Source: Methylophilaceae bacterium (GTDB lineage Bacteria > Pseudomonadota > Gammaproteobacteria > Burkholderiales > Methylophilaceae). Taken from it: a stretch of DNA of 12,118 nucleotides. Under the pieces are notes generated by a model. That model searched no databases and was not told the origin of the DNA. It saw nothing but the letters and a program-made list of their open reading frames with translations. Positions 1 to 7,300 of this stretch are shown here, piece by piece (the stretch's first letter is position 1; each line of letters starts with the position of its first letter). Position numbers and translations under genes: made by a program. The stretch lies in NCBI GenBank assembly GCA_006844635.1, contig SPJO01000041.1, forward strand, positions 1-12,118, read 5' to 3'.

Positions 1-133
1 TGCTCATGCTGCATTTGGCGGTTACAAACAATCAGGTGTTGGCCGTGAAACGCATAAGATGATGTTAGACCATTACCAACAAACCAAGAACCTGTTGGTG
101 AGCTATGACTCTGGGCCTGCAGGCTTTTTCTAG
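1..133 (+). CDS. NAD-dependent aldehyde dehydrogenase, C-terminal end (partial)
   Basis: Only the last 43 codons are visible, read in the frame that starts at base 2 and ending at TAG 131-133. The peptide contains AAFGGYKQSGVGRETHKMM and ends in SYDSGPAGFF. This closely resembles the C-terminal tail of the AldB/AcoD/ExaC group of aldehyde dehydrogenases, which oxidise acetaldehyde and similar short aldehydes to the acid with NAD(P)+. The FGGYKQSG(I/V)GRE segment is a conserved part of the fold near the dimer interface. The catalytic cysteine and the cofactor-binding region lie outside the window, so substrate and cofactor cannot be judged. It is cytoplasmic by family. The next gene starts 155 bp downstream, so it is probably a separate transcription unit. 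The family is secure and the exact subgroup is likely. Confidence 0.9.
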   Translation, partial: AHAAFGGYKQSGVGRETHKMMLDHYQQTKNLLVSYDSGPAGFF

Positions 134-149
134 TGAATGAAGGTGACAA

Positions 150-170
150 AGTAAACGTAGAAGGTTTACT
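150..170 (+). terminator. Hairpin after the aldehyde dehydrogenase, weak terminator candidate
   Basis: A perfect 7-bp inverted repeat (AGTAAAC 150-156 and GTTTACT 164-170) with a 7-nt loop lies 16 bp after the stop codon. The stem is AT-rich and GGGG follows it rather than a T-run, so it is not a classical intrinsic terminator. It may mark a transcript end or be chance. Confidence 0.25.
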
Positions 171-288
171 GGGGCACATATAAAAAGAATGTAAAAATAG
201 GGTATCAGCACAAGAAAAATTTTTACCAAGGTTCAGTGTAATTAGCGTAAAATCCTCGAAATAATAAAGACAATAAGGATTTTATACG

Positions 289-1251
289 ATGATTTCGATT
301 CGAAATCAGCTGGCTCAGTTGGTTGAAGGTAGATTGATTGATCCAGGGCATATAGATAAAGCTTTGGCACTAGTTGGCGTTTATCCTAGCACTGAGTCTT
401 GGCAGCGTTTCCTAGACAAGCTGCTACTTTGGCTTGGTTGTTTGTCTATCGCTTTTTCGGTATTGTTTTTTATTGCTTTTAATTGGGAATTGCTGGGGCG
501 ATTTGCTAAGTTTGCAATGGTTGAAGCGCTAATAATCGCTGCGATTGCGACATATTGGCGACTGTCAGATCACCCGCTAATGAGCAAGGTTGCCCTGCTG
601 ATGGCTGCGATTTTTCTAGGGGTGCTTTTAGCTCTGTTTGGCCAGACATATCAAACAGGAGCTGACCCCTGGCAACTATTCTTTACATGGGCAATGTTAA
701 TGTTGCCGTGGGCTGCGGTGGGTCGCTTTCCTGCAATTTGGTTGTTGTGGTTAGCGTTACTTAATACGGCGACTGTGCTTTATTACGATACTTTCGGCCG
801 CCTCTTCGGTGTGTTCTATAGCTCAGACGAGAGTTTGTATTGGACGCTCTTTGCTTTTAATGTGCTTGCATTAGTCATTTGGGAGTTGCTGGCTTCACAA
901 TGGGATTGGTTAGACGAGCGATGGTCGTTGCGATTCATCGCTACCGCAAGCGGTGTTATTGTCACTTGGTTAGCAACCCAAGCCATTGTTGATAGTAATC
1001 ACACTTGGGGAGTGTTGGTTTGGTTGGCTTTTACCATTGGACTGTATGTGTTTTACCGGCACTTCAAACACGATTTGTTCATGCTCTCTGGTGCTGCACT
1101 TTCAAGCATTACAGTGATTATGGTATTTCTCAATAGCGTGTTACCTATCTCAGGTGGCGGGACTTATTTACTATTTGCGATTACTTTAATTGGACTTGGT
1201 TCAGGCGCCGCAGTATGGCTTGGGCGTATCCATAAGGAGTGGAGCAAATGA
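289..1251 (+). CDS. DUF2157 polytopic membrane protein, first gene of a three-gene operon
   Basis: This 320-residue inner-membrane protein has a soluble N-terminal stretch of about 42 residues followed by roughly ten hydrophobic segments (about 45-66, 72-90, 97-121, 127-144, 149-166, 180-200, 215-235, 240-257, 265-287 and 291-314). FFIAFNWELLGRFAKF near residues 60-75 and FGQTYQTGADPWQLFFTWA near 116-134 match the conserved core of DUF2157 (COG4872-type) proteins. The family has no established biochemical function; no catalytic or transport motif is visible. The ATG at 289 is preceded by AAGGAT (275-280) at an 8-nt spacing. The gene overlaps the next by 4 bp (ATGA), which implies translational coupling with the DUF4401 gene. 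A TAAAAT at 248-253 could be a -10 element, but I see no good -35 partner. The family call is firm and the function is unknown. Confidence 0.88.
   Translation: MISIRNQLAQLVEGRLIDPGHIDKALALVGVYPSTESWQRFLDKLLLWLGCLSIAFSVLFFIAFNWELLGRFAKFAMVEALIIAAIATYWRLSDHPLMSKVALLMAAIFLGVLLALFGQTYQTGADPWQLFFTWAMLMLPWAAVGRFPAIWLLWLALLNTATVLYYDTFGRLFGVFYSSDESLYWTLFAFNVLALVIWELLASQWDWLDERWSLRFIATASGVIVTWLATQAIVDSNHTWGVLVWLAFTIGLYVFYRHFKHDLFMLSGAALSSITVIMVFLNSVLPISGGGTYLLFAITLIGLGSGAAVWLGRIHKEWSK
1234..1240 (+). promoter_or_regulatory. Ribosome binding site that fixes the DUF4401 start
   Basis: AAGGAGT lies inside the end of the DUF2157 gene, 7 nt before the ATG at 1248. A longer reading frame begins at GTG 1239, but that codon overlaps the Shine-Dalgarno sequence itself. 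The ATG at 1248, overlapping the upstream TGA, is therefore the better start. Confidence 0.75.
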
Positions 1252-2315
1252 ATGATAATAAAAGCGCTTGGCATCAATTATCACAAGCTGGTCTTGTCAG
1301 CGGTGAAGCGCCTGAAGCAGATGAATTAGAATCGCCCTGGTATGTAAATGTTATCCTCGCTTTCTCAGGTTGGTTTTCTTCTTTCTTTTTTCTTGGTTTT
1401 CTTGGACTTGCGGTAGAAATTTTTGAGAAACCAGTCGTAGCCGCTATTGTTGGCGGTATTATCATTGCTGGTAGTTATGTTCTATTAAATACGCCTAAGC
1501 GAAACGTGTTTTTAGAGCATCTAGCATTGGCTTTTAGCCTTGCGGGACAATTACTTATTGCGTGGACGATTTTTGAGGGTTTTGGAAAGGCTGAAATTGC
1601 AATGCTATGGTTCACCATAGCCGCCTTTCAGTTTGCATTGTCGATGATAATGCCTAATTTTATACATGGTGTAATGTCATCACTATTCGCTGCACTTTGC
1701 CTATCAGTTGGTTTGTCATTTGCAGGGGTTTCATATTTAGCCACGAGTCTGATGATGGCAGCAGCTGTTTTAATCTGGTTGCATGAATTTAATCATCCTC
1801 AATACATCAACAAAAAGCGAGCGAGTGGCTATGGACTGATTTTGGCATCGATTGTGGTGAAAGGATTCTTTATCTTTGGATTAGACCTTAGAAATTGGGG
1901 TGGGGATGTAGAGAGCAGTATTCTGGTCATGCCTTGGGTAGGTGAGTTGTTATTGGGAGTAGTAACACTCTACTTAGTTTGGAAGATTTTACAAAGATTA
2001 GAATTATCAATGACGTCACCAATATCGATAGCCGCATTTGCTGGTACCTTCGTACTCAGTTTAGCTTCAATAGAAGCGTCTGGTATTACGGTTGGTTGGA
2101 TGATTGTGTTAATGGGTTTTGCCAATAGCAATAAAGTCTTAATGGGGTTGGGTGTCGCAACTTTACTCTTTAATATTTCATCATATTACTATTTGCTTAA
2201 TAATACTTTAATGGAAAAAGCACAAACTATGCTCCTGATAGGACTCGTTCTACTTACAGTGCGCTGGTTGATGAGGCGGCTTGCTCGAGAAGGTCAGGCG
2301 GCAGCACATGAGTAA
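1248..2315 (+). CDS. DUF4401 polytopic membrane protein, second gene of the trio
   Basis: This 355-residue protein is almost entirely hydrophobic, with around ten membrane-spanning segments after a soluble lead of some 30 residues (MNDNKSAWHQLSQAGLVSG and following). The lead and the first segment (SPWYVNVILAFSGWFSSFFF) resemble DUF4401 proteins, which commonly sit beside or are fused to DUF2157 proteins. I see no catalytic motif and no charged pore signature. Its role may be structural or a partner in a membrane complex with the product of the gene before it; this is inference from the coupling. The start at 1248 is chosen because of the AAGGAGT seven bases upstream and the ATGA overlap. The stop overlaps the next gene by 8 bp. 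The C-terminus is basic, with MRRLAREGQ lying on the predicted cytoplasmic side. Confidence 0.85.
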   Translation: MNDNKSAWHQLSQAGLVSGEAPEADELESPWYVNVILAFSGWFSSFFFLGFLGLAVEIFEKPVVAAIVGGIIIAGSYVLLNTPKRNVFLEHLALAFSLAGQLLIAWTIFEGFGKAEIAMLWFTIAAFQFALSMIMPNFIHGVMSSLFAALCLSVGLSFAGVSYLATSLMMAAAVLIWLHEFNHPQYINKKRASGYGLILASIVVKGFFIFGLDLRNWGGDVESSILVMPWVGELLLGVVTLYLVWKILQRLELSMTSPISIAAFAGTFVLSLASIEASGITVGWMIVLMGFANSNKVLMGLGVATLLFNISSYYYLLNNTLMEKAQTMLLIGLVLLTVRWLMRRLAREGQAAAHE

Positions 2316-2862
2316 TCTACTGAGATCGCCGCGCGTTATTGCACTTGCTGCGCTGGCGCTGATACTCGTTTTAGTTAACTTATCTATTTTCAAAAAAGAG
2401 CAACACCTATCGCATGGTGCAATAGTGTTTGTTGAGATTGCACCCGTTGACCCGCGCTCACTGATGCAAGGTGATTACATGGCGCTGCGATTTAAAATGG
2501 GTGATGATGTGCGTCAGGCACTGCATAAAAATGCAGCAGAAACAGACTCTCAGCACCTTGTTCCTAGTGGAGATGGGTACTTTGTTGCAAAAATGAATGC
2601 TAAAAGGGTGGCCACTTTTAAAGCAATCTATACGAATCAGCCGTTAGCTAAAAATGAAGTGTTATTGCAGTACCGCGTACGAGATAACCGTGTTAAATTT
2701 GCGACCAATGCTTTTTTCTTCCAAGAAGGCCATGCGCATATTTATGAGTCAGCACGGTATGGACAGTTTAGAGTGAACAGCAAGGGTGAGCTATTGCTTG
2801 CAGGAATGTTCGACGCTGATTTAAACAAGCTCAAACCTATTGCTAAAGCACAGTCCAAGTAG
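2308..2862 (+). CDS. GDYXXLXY-family membrane-anchored protein, third gene of the trio
   Basis: This 184-residue protein has one N-terminal membrane segment (about residues 9-27) and an otherwise soluble domain predicted to lie in the periplasm. The signature IAPVDPRSLMQGDYMALRF at residues 44-62 holds the GDYxxLxF motif that names the GDYXXLXY/GDYXXLXXXV family. The family is uncharacterised but is typically found with DUF2157 and DUF4401 genes, as here. The start is taken at ATG 2308, which overlaps the end of the DUF4401 gene by 8 bp; a TTG 27 bp further upstream would add nine residues with no homology support. The Shine-Dalgarno sequence is poor (AAGG about 15 nt upstream), so translation probably depends on coupling. 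The cell evidently makes these three proteins together; their joint function is unknown. Confidence 0.87.
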   Translation: MSNLLRSPRVIALAALALILVLVNLSIFKKEQHLSHGAIVFVEIAPVDPRSLMQGDYMALRFKMGDDVRQALHKNAAETDSQHLVPSGDGYFVAKMNAKRVATFKAIYTNQPLAKNEVLLQYRVRDNRVKFATNAFFFQEGHAHIYESARYGQFRVNSKGELLLAGMFDADLNKLKPIAKAQSK

Positions 2863-2875
2863 ACGGAATGTTCTT

Positions 2876-2899
2876 TTCACTACTATATACAGAAGTGAA
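2876..2899 (+). terminator. Inverted repeat after the trio, weak terminator candidate
   Basis: TTCACT (2876-2881) and AGTGAA (2894-2899) form a perfect 6-bp stem around a 12-nt AT-rich loop, 13 bp after the stop of the third trio gene. Only TCTTATG follows, so the U-tract is poor. It could end the operon or be the trace of an older junction at the edge of the decayed GGDEF gene. Confidence 0.25.
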
Positions 2900-2953
2900 T
2901 CTTATGAGAGTAAACGCTTAAGTGACAAAACCGCTTCAGTGAGCTCATTGTGA

Positions 2954-3134
2954 TTAAAACTAACAAATGGAGACCATATTGCTATTACTGCAAGTATAGG
3001 CTGTGTTCATGCAAAGGGGCGATATGATTATCAAGCGGTTATTAATGATGCAGACCAGGCGTTGCATCATGCAAAAAAAACAGGGAAGAAATAAAGTAAT
3101 CTTATTCGAAGGTCAACAACACACGGCGGCATAA
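2954..3134 (+). pseudogene. Decayed C-terminal fragment of a GGDEF (diguanylate cyclase) gene
   Basis: The frame from 2954 reads LKLTNGDHIAITASIG and later INDADQALHHAKKTG. These are the SIG strand and the terminal ADxALYxAKxxGRN helix found at the end of GGDEF domains. After ACAGGG (3080-3085) the frame hits TAA at 3092-3094. One base out, the text continues as GRNKVILFEGQQ to a natural TAA at 3132-3134, so a single extra A around 3086-3091 breaks the gene. A TGA at 2951-2953 closes the frame upstream. Before it, 2900-2950 reads YESKRLSDKTASVSSL in the same frame, perhaps the preceding helix. The GG(D/E)EF motif would be expected about 200 bases further upstream, where the intact trio now lies, so the catalytic part is deleted. 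The text differs clearly from the GGDEF domain at 4339-8484, so it comes from another gene. No product is expected. Confidence 0.82.
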
Positions 3135-3145
3135 CCCTTAAAAAT

Positions 3146-3958
3146 TTATGGTTTTCTAAATTTAAGCGTCATGCGGTCACTTTCCCCAATCGCCAAGTAC
3201 TTTTCTTTATCCTGTTTGCCAAGACGCAGTGTTGGAGGCAATGTCCAAACCCCTTTAGGGTGGTTTTTAGTATCTTTGGGGTTGGCATTAATTTCAGAAG
3301 AAGCGACTAAAACAAAACCAGCTTCTTTGGCTAAATCAATCACGAGCGCCTCAGTAACGTAACCAGATTTATTCATCGTTGCGATATCAGTATTTGGCTT
3401 GGCGCGATGGTCTATGATGCCGAGTATGCCGCCTGATTTGAGCACTTTATACATCGCTTGAAACATTTTATCGGCATAACCACCTTTGACCCAGTTATGG
3501 ACGTTCCTAAATGTCAAAACGGTATCGGCGCTATTATCTTCTCCCAATGTCCATAAGTATGGTGGGCCAATGCCCGTAAATTGCACCGCATCGTAATAGC
3601 GGGGATGCATGGTCATGTAGTCTTGGAATTCTTGCTGCATTAACCGTCGCCACTGCGGGCCTGAGTGGGCTGGGAACCCTGCGGCAATATATTGACCACC
3701 ACCTTGTTTAATATAGGGCGCTAATATCTCGGTATACCAGCCTTTGCCTGGCCATATTTCGATGACAGTTTTATCGGCTTTCACTTCAAAAAAATCGAGT
3801 GTTTGTTGCGGATGGCGTGCAGCGTCTCGTGCACGATTTTGTTCACTACGCTGTTCACCATTGATGTTGTTGTTGAGTTGCCCATGTTGCGTTGTGCAGG
3901 CGGAGGCCATTAGGCTTAAGAGCGTGAGTAACAAGAGAGGCAAGCGCAAGCTAGACAT
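3146..3958 (-). CDS. Exported class I methyltransferase-like lipoprotein (COG4798 type)
   Basis: This 270-residue protein starts with a signal sequence (LRLPLLLLTLLSLMASAC). Cys21 is a likely lipidation site, although the lipobox ASAC is not ideal. After a polar linker rich in N, Q and R (about 22-50), a Rossmann-type methyltransferase fold begins. VIEIWPGKGWYTEIL (65-79) occupies the place of the SAM-binding glycine motif, TVLTFRNVHNW (146-156) is a hallmark of this subfamily, and GGILGIIDHRA follows at 176-186. Proteins of this type are annotated as predicted methyltransferases; their substrate is not known. An exported protein would meet little SAM, so it may use SAM differently or bind another ligand. 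The ATG has AGGAA 5 nt upstream (complement of 3964-3968). It lies 66 bp after the KTSC gene on the same strand and may be co-transcribed with it. It converges on the decayed GGDEF gene. Confidence 0.8.
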   Translation of the reverse strand: MSSLRLPLLLLTLLSLMASACTTQHGQLNNNINGEQRSEQNRARDAARHPQQTLDFFEVKADKTVIEIWPGKGWYTEILAPYIKQGGGQYIAAGFPAHSGPQWRRLMQQEFQDYMTMHPRYYDAVQFTGIGPPYLWTLGEDNSADTVLTFRNVHNWVKGGYADKMFQAMYKVLKSGGILGIIDHRAKPNTDIATMNKSGYVTEALVIDLAKEAGFVLVASSEINANPKDTKNHPKGVWTLPPTLRLGKQDKEKYLAIGESDRMTLKFRKP

Positions 3959-4024
3959 GCTGGTTCCTAAAAGTGATATTCATTGATATGAGGGACTTCG
4001 GCGTAAGGAAGTTCAAAAAACTGT

Positions 4025-4285
4025 TTATTTAAATAAGTCATCCAGCGGGTTTTTACCATTGCTGCTTGTTTTCGTTGAGACGGGTTGCGCCGTATATTCT
4101 TCTTCAATATTGTCACGGTAATAGCTCCACTGATTACCAGAGCTTTGGAAGTTACGCCAAATACTTGCGCCGACATTTGCATACGCTAAGGCAGAGCCAC
4201 CTTCTAACTCCACCTGTAGTGTGCGCTTACTTTCGTCGTAGCCTATTGCACGTAGCTTGCCTGCATTGACCTTTTTCATTTCCAT
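4025..4285 (-). CDS. Small KTSC-domain protein
   Basis: This 86-residue cytoplasmic protein matches the KTSC pattern: KVNAGKLRAIGYDESKRTLQ near the start, a central AYANVGASIWRNF, and NQWSYYRDNIEEEY near residues 51-64. KTSC is a short domain also found at the C-terminus of some lysyl-tRNA synthetases, and nucleic-acid binding has been suggested for it; the function of single-domain forms is unsettled. After the domain comes a polar linker (residues 65-78, TAQPVSTKTSSNGK) and a tail ending PLDDLFK. The ATG at 4285 is used; a second ATG two codons inside is possible. AGGG lies about 9 nt upstream. It lies 53 bp after the large c-di-GMP gene and 66 bp before the methyltransferase-like gene, all on one strand, so a shared transcript is possible. 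Overlapping frames on both strands lack family support. Confidence 0.78.
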   Translation of the reverse strand: MEMKKVNAGKLRAIGYDESKRTLQVELEGGSALAYANVGASIWRNFQSSGNQWSYYRDNIEEEYTAQPVSTKTSSNGKNPLDDLFK

Positions 4286-4338
4286 ATTGGCTTGCCCTGC
4301 TAAGTGTTGTACTTAACCGTAGTCTACGCGCGCATGAC

Positions 4339-7300
4339 TCAATTGTTAACAGGTGAGTGATGAAAGATTTCATCAATGGGGCAAGGTTTGTGAATCAGAA
4401 AGCCTTGTCCATAGTCGACGCCAAGCGCTTTAATGTGATCAAGCGATTCTTGGTTTTCAACAAATTCAGCCACTGTTTCAAGCCCTAGAATGCTGGCAAT
4501 ATCTGTAAAGCAACGCACGGCAGAATCATTTAATTTATCGCTACCAATGTTTTTGATAAATTGACCATCAATTTTAAGCATGTCTACATTCATTGATCTT
4601 AGGTAGCCGAAGGATGAGGCACCAGCACCAAAGTCGTCTAATGCCACTTTTACATCGAGTGCATGCAGCTGATTAATAAATTGAGAAGCATCTGATAGTC
4701 GAGAAATCGCGGCTGTTTCGGTAATTTCTAAACAAAGCAGTTTGCGGATACTGGCTTTGGTGTTTGAAAGCAGTTTTTCAACAGACTGATGAAAGCTGCG
4801 ATCACTGATGGAGTCGCCGGAAATATTAATGTGAATCATGCCAATGGGTGCATTTGATTGGTTATTTGCAATCCATTGAATGGCCTTTTGAATCACCCAT
4901 AAATCGAGTCGTGATATTAAGTGATAGCGCTCCGCCGCTGGGATGAAAACATTCGGCGCAATCATGTTGCCGTCATCATCTATTAAGCGAAGCAAGATTT
5001 CTGCGTGTAAATCATCATTATCGTGTTTGTTACTATGAATGCGCTGTGCATAAAGGCTGAACTGATCCTGCTCCATGGCTTGTTCAATACGTGCAGCCCA
5101 GTGTAGATCACCTTGTCTTTGTTTGATGATGATGTCTGATTCTAACCAACGATGGACACGGTTGCGGCCTTCATCTTTAGCCGCGTAACAACAGGCATCC
5201 GCAGTTTGAATGGCTTGGCTAATATTGGCCCAGCGTTGATCAAGCGGAATTAAGCCAATACTGCTACCAATGCGATAGCGCTTATTATCGTGAATGAATC
5301 TAAACTCATGCACGCGATCACAAATCTTCTGCGCGACTTTTTGTGCTTGGTCAACTGTGCATTTCTCAAGGATGATGCCAAACTCATCGCCGCCTAATCT
5401 TGCTAGCGTGTCACGGGTGCGGATAACATTACTGAAAATATTGCTGACTTCAATCAGTAGTTGATCACCAGCGGCATGACCACAGGCATCATTGACGAGT
5501 TTAAATTGATCAAGGTCTATTAGCATTAATGCGTGATTCGTTTTGCTGGTACGCGTTTTTTCTAGTAAACGCGTTAGACGGGCTTCGAACTCACTTCTAT
5601 TGACGAGGTTGGTTAATAAGTCGTGACTAGCTTTATATTCAATTTCTTCAGTAATCTTGCGTTTTTCCGTGACATCGCGGAAAACAACCACCGTACCCAA
5701 TATTTGGTTGTTGCTGCTACGAATTGGCGCAATCGAATCTTCGATACCATATTCCACACTATCTTTAGAGATTAAAACCGCACTTTCAGATTGGTTGGGT
5801 GCGCCGTCATTATTCAGGCAATTTAGAACAGGGTGTTTATTTTGCGATTTCTGTGTGCGATCAAGAATAATAAAAACTTGTTCAATCGGTTTGCCTACAG
5901 CTTCTGATTTTAGCCAGCCCGTTAAACGCTCTGCAACTGGGTTGAGCCAAGTGACATCGCCATGCGCATCAGTCGTAATTACCGCATCAGCAATCGATTG
6001 CATGGTCACATGCATATATTCGTTTTGTTCAGCCAGCTTGTTCGACATTTCCCGCATCTCAGTCACATCCCAGCAAGCGCCAACGACATTAATCACTTTA
6101 CCGTCTTGGTCCACTTTATTCTGTGCAGTAAGGCGAATATAGTGAATGGATTTATCTGCCCAAATAATGCGATATGCAGTGTCAATCTCACGTGCTTGAC
6201 TAATGAATTTTTCTAAAGCTTTTTCAAAGCTTTTAACATCATCTGGGTGGATGAAGTTAACCCAGGTGTCATAGTCGATAGGCTTGGTTTGAGGGGTGAG
6301 ACCGTAGAGAGCATACATAGAGTCATCCCAAATAACCTCATTGCTCGTGATTTTCCAGTCCCAAATGCCAATACGGCCGCTATGTGTTGCTAGGTTAATC
6401 CGTAAGTTAGACTCTTCAATAGACTGACGCTGTTGAACAAGCTCACTGATGTTTTGTATTGCACCATAAAGCTTGGTGGTTTTACCATCTTTTCTTTCTG
6501 CTGTGCCGACCGCTCTTACCCAAATTTGTGTGCCGCCTTTTTGAATGAAAGGTAACTCTAAATCCCAAGGCTCGCCTGATGAGGCAGCTTTGTCGATAGC
6601 TTCTTGGATAATGTTTCTAGCGATCGGCGGGTAGAACTTAAGCGCTTCTTCAACAGTTGGTTGGTAGCCAACTGGGACTTTGTGAATTTTACAAGTTTCA
6701 TCTGACCAAGTGAGTTTATGTTCTATAAGATCATATTCCCAACCACCAACGCCAGCGACCTCACCCGTACGGTTTAATAGCTGCTCTTTGGCTGCTAAGG
6801 CTTGTGCTGATTTTTGCTGGTCTGTGACATCTTGCAGCGTTTCAATCGCCGCGACAATTTCACCTGTTGAATCGTAAATGGGCGCAGCATCAAAAATTAC
6901 ATAGCGTTTTTTGCCGCCCAGATTATTAAACCAGTTTTCAGCATGCCAGCCAGACTCTGTTAAAGTAGACTCGCCTTGTACAGGATAAAACTGACCAGCT
7001 CGGTCTTTATGGTGGTCGACCACGAGGTCAGCAAGGCAAGGACGTGGTTTTGGATAAAACCCCCGCCAAGCTTCTGTTGTGCCGATGATATCCTCAGCTT
7101 TCACGCCAGTTAAATTTTCACAGGCAATATTCCAATGCAAGACCCGGTGGTTAGCATCAATCATAAAAGTGGCAACACTTTGGTTTTGAATGATTTGTTG
7201 GGTTTGTAGTTTTTGCTCAAGAATTGAGCGTTCATTCTCAAAGCGCAACGAAATATCTTCAACGCTGCCAATATAGCCACTAATCTGATTGTGTTCATCA

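Noticed and set aside
3137..3166. AT-only imperfect inverted repeat around the stop of the methyltransferase-like gene as a two-way terminator
   Set aside because: It has no GC pairs in the core and a 2-nt mismatch, it lies partly within the coding region, and such AT repeats are common by chance here.
3967..4182. 71-residue minus-strand frame overlapping the KTSC gene
   Set aside because: It lies in another frame of the KTSC gene, has no recognisable domain, and the KTSC frame has clear family motifs.
5657..6142. 161-residue plus-strand frame inside the large c-di-GMP gene
   Set aside because: It is antisense to well-conserved PAS and GGDEF coding sequence and has low-complexity, cysteine- and serine-rich composition typical of a shadow frame.
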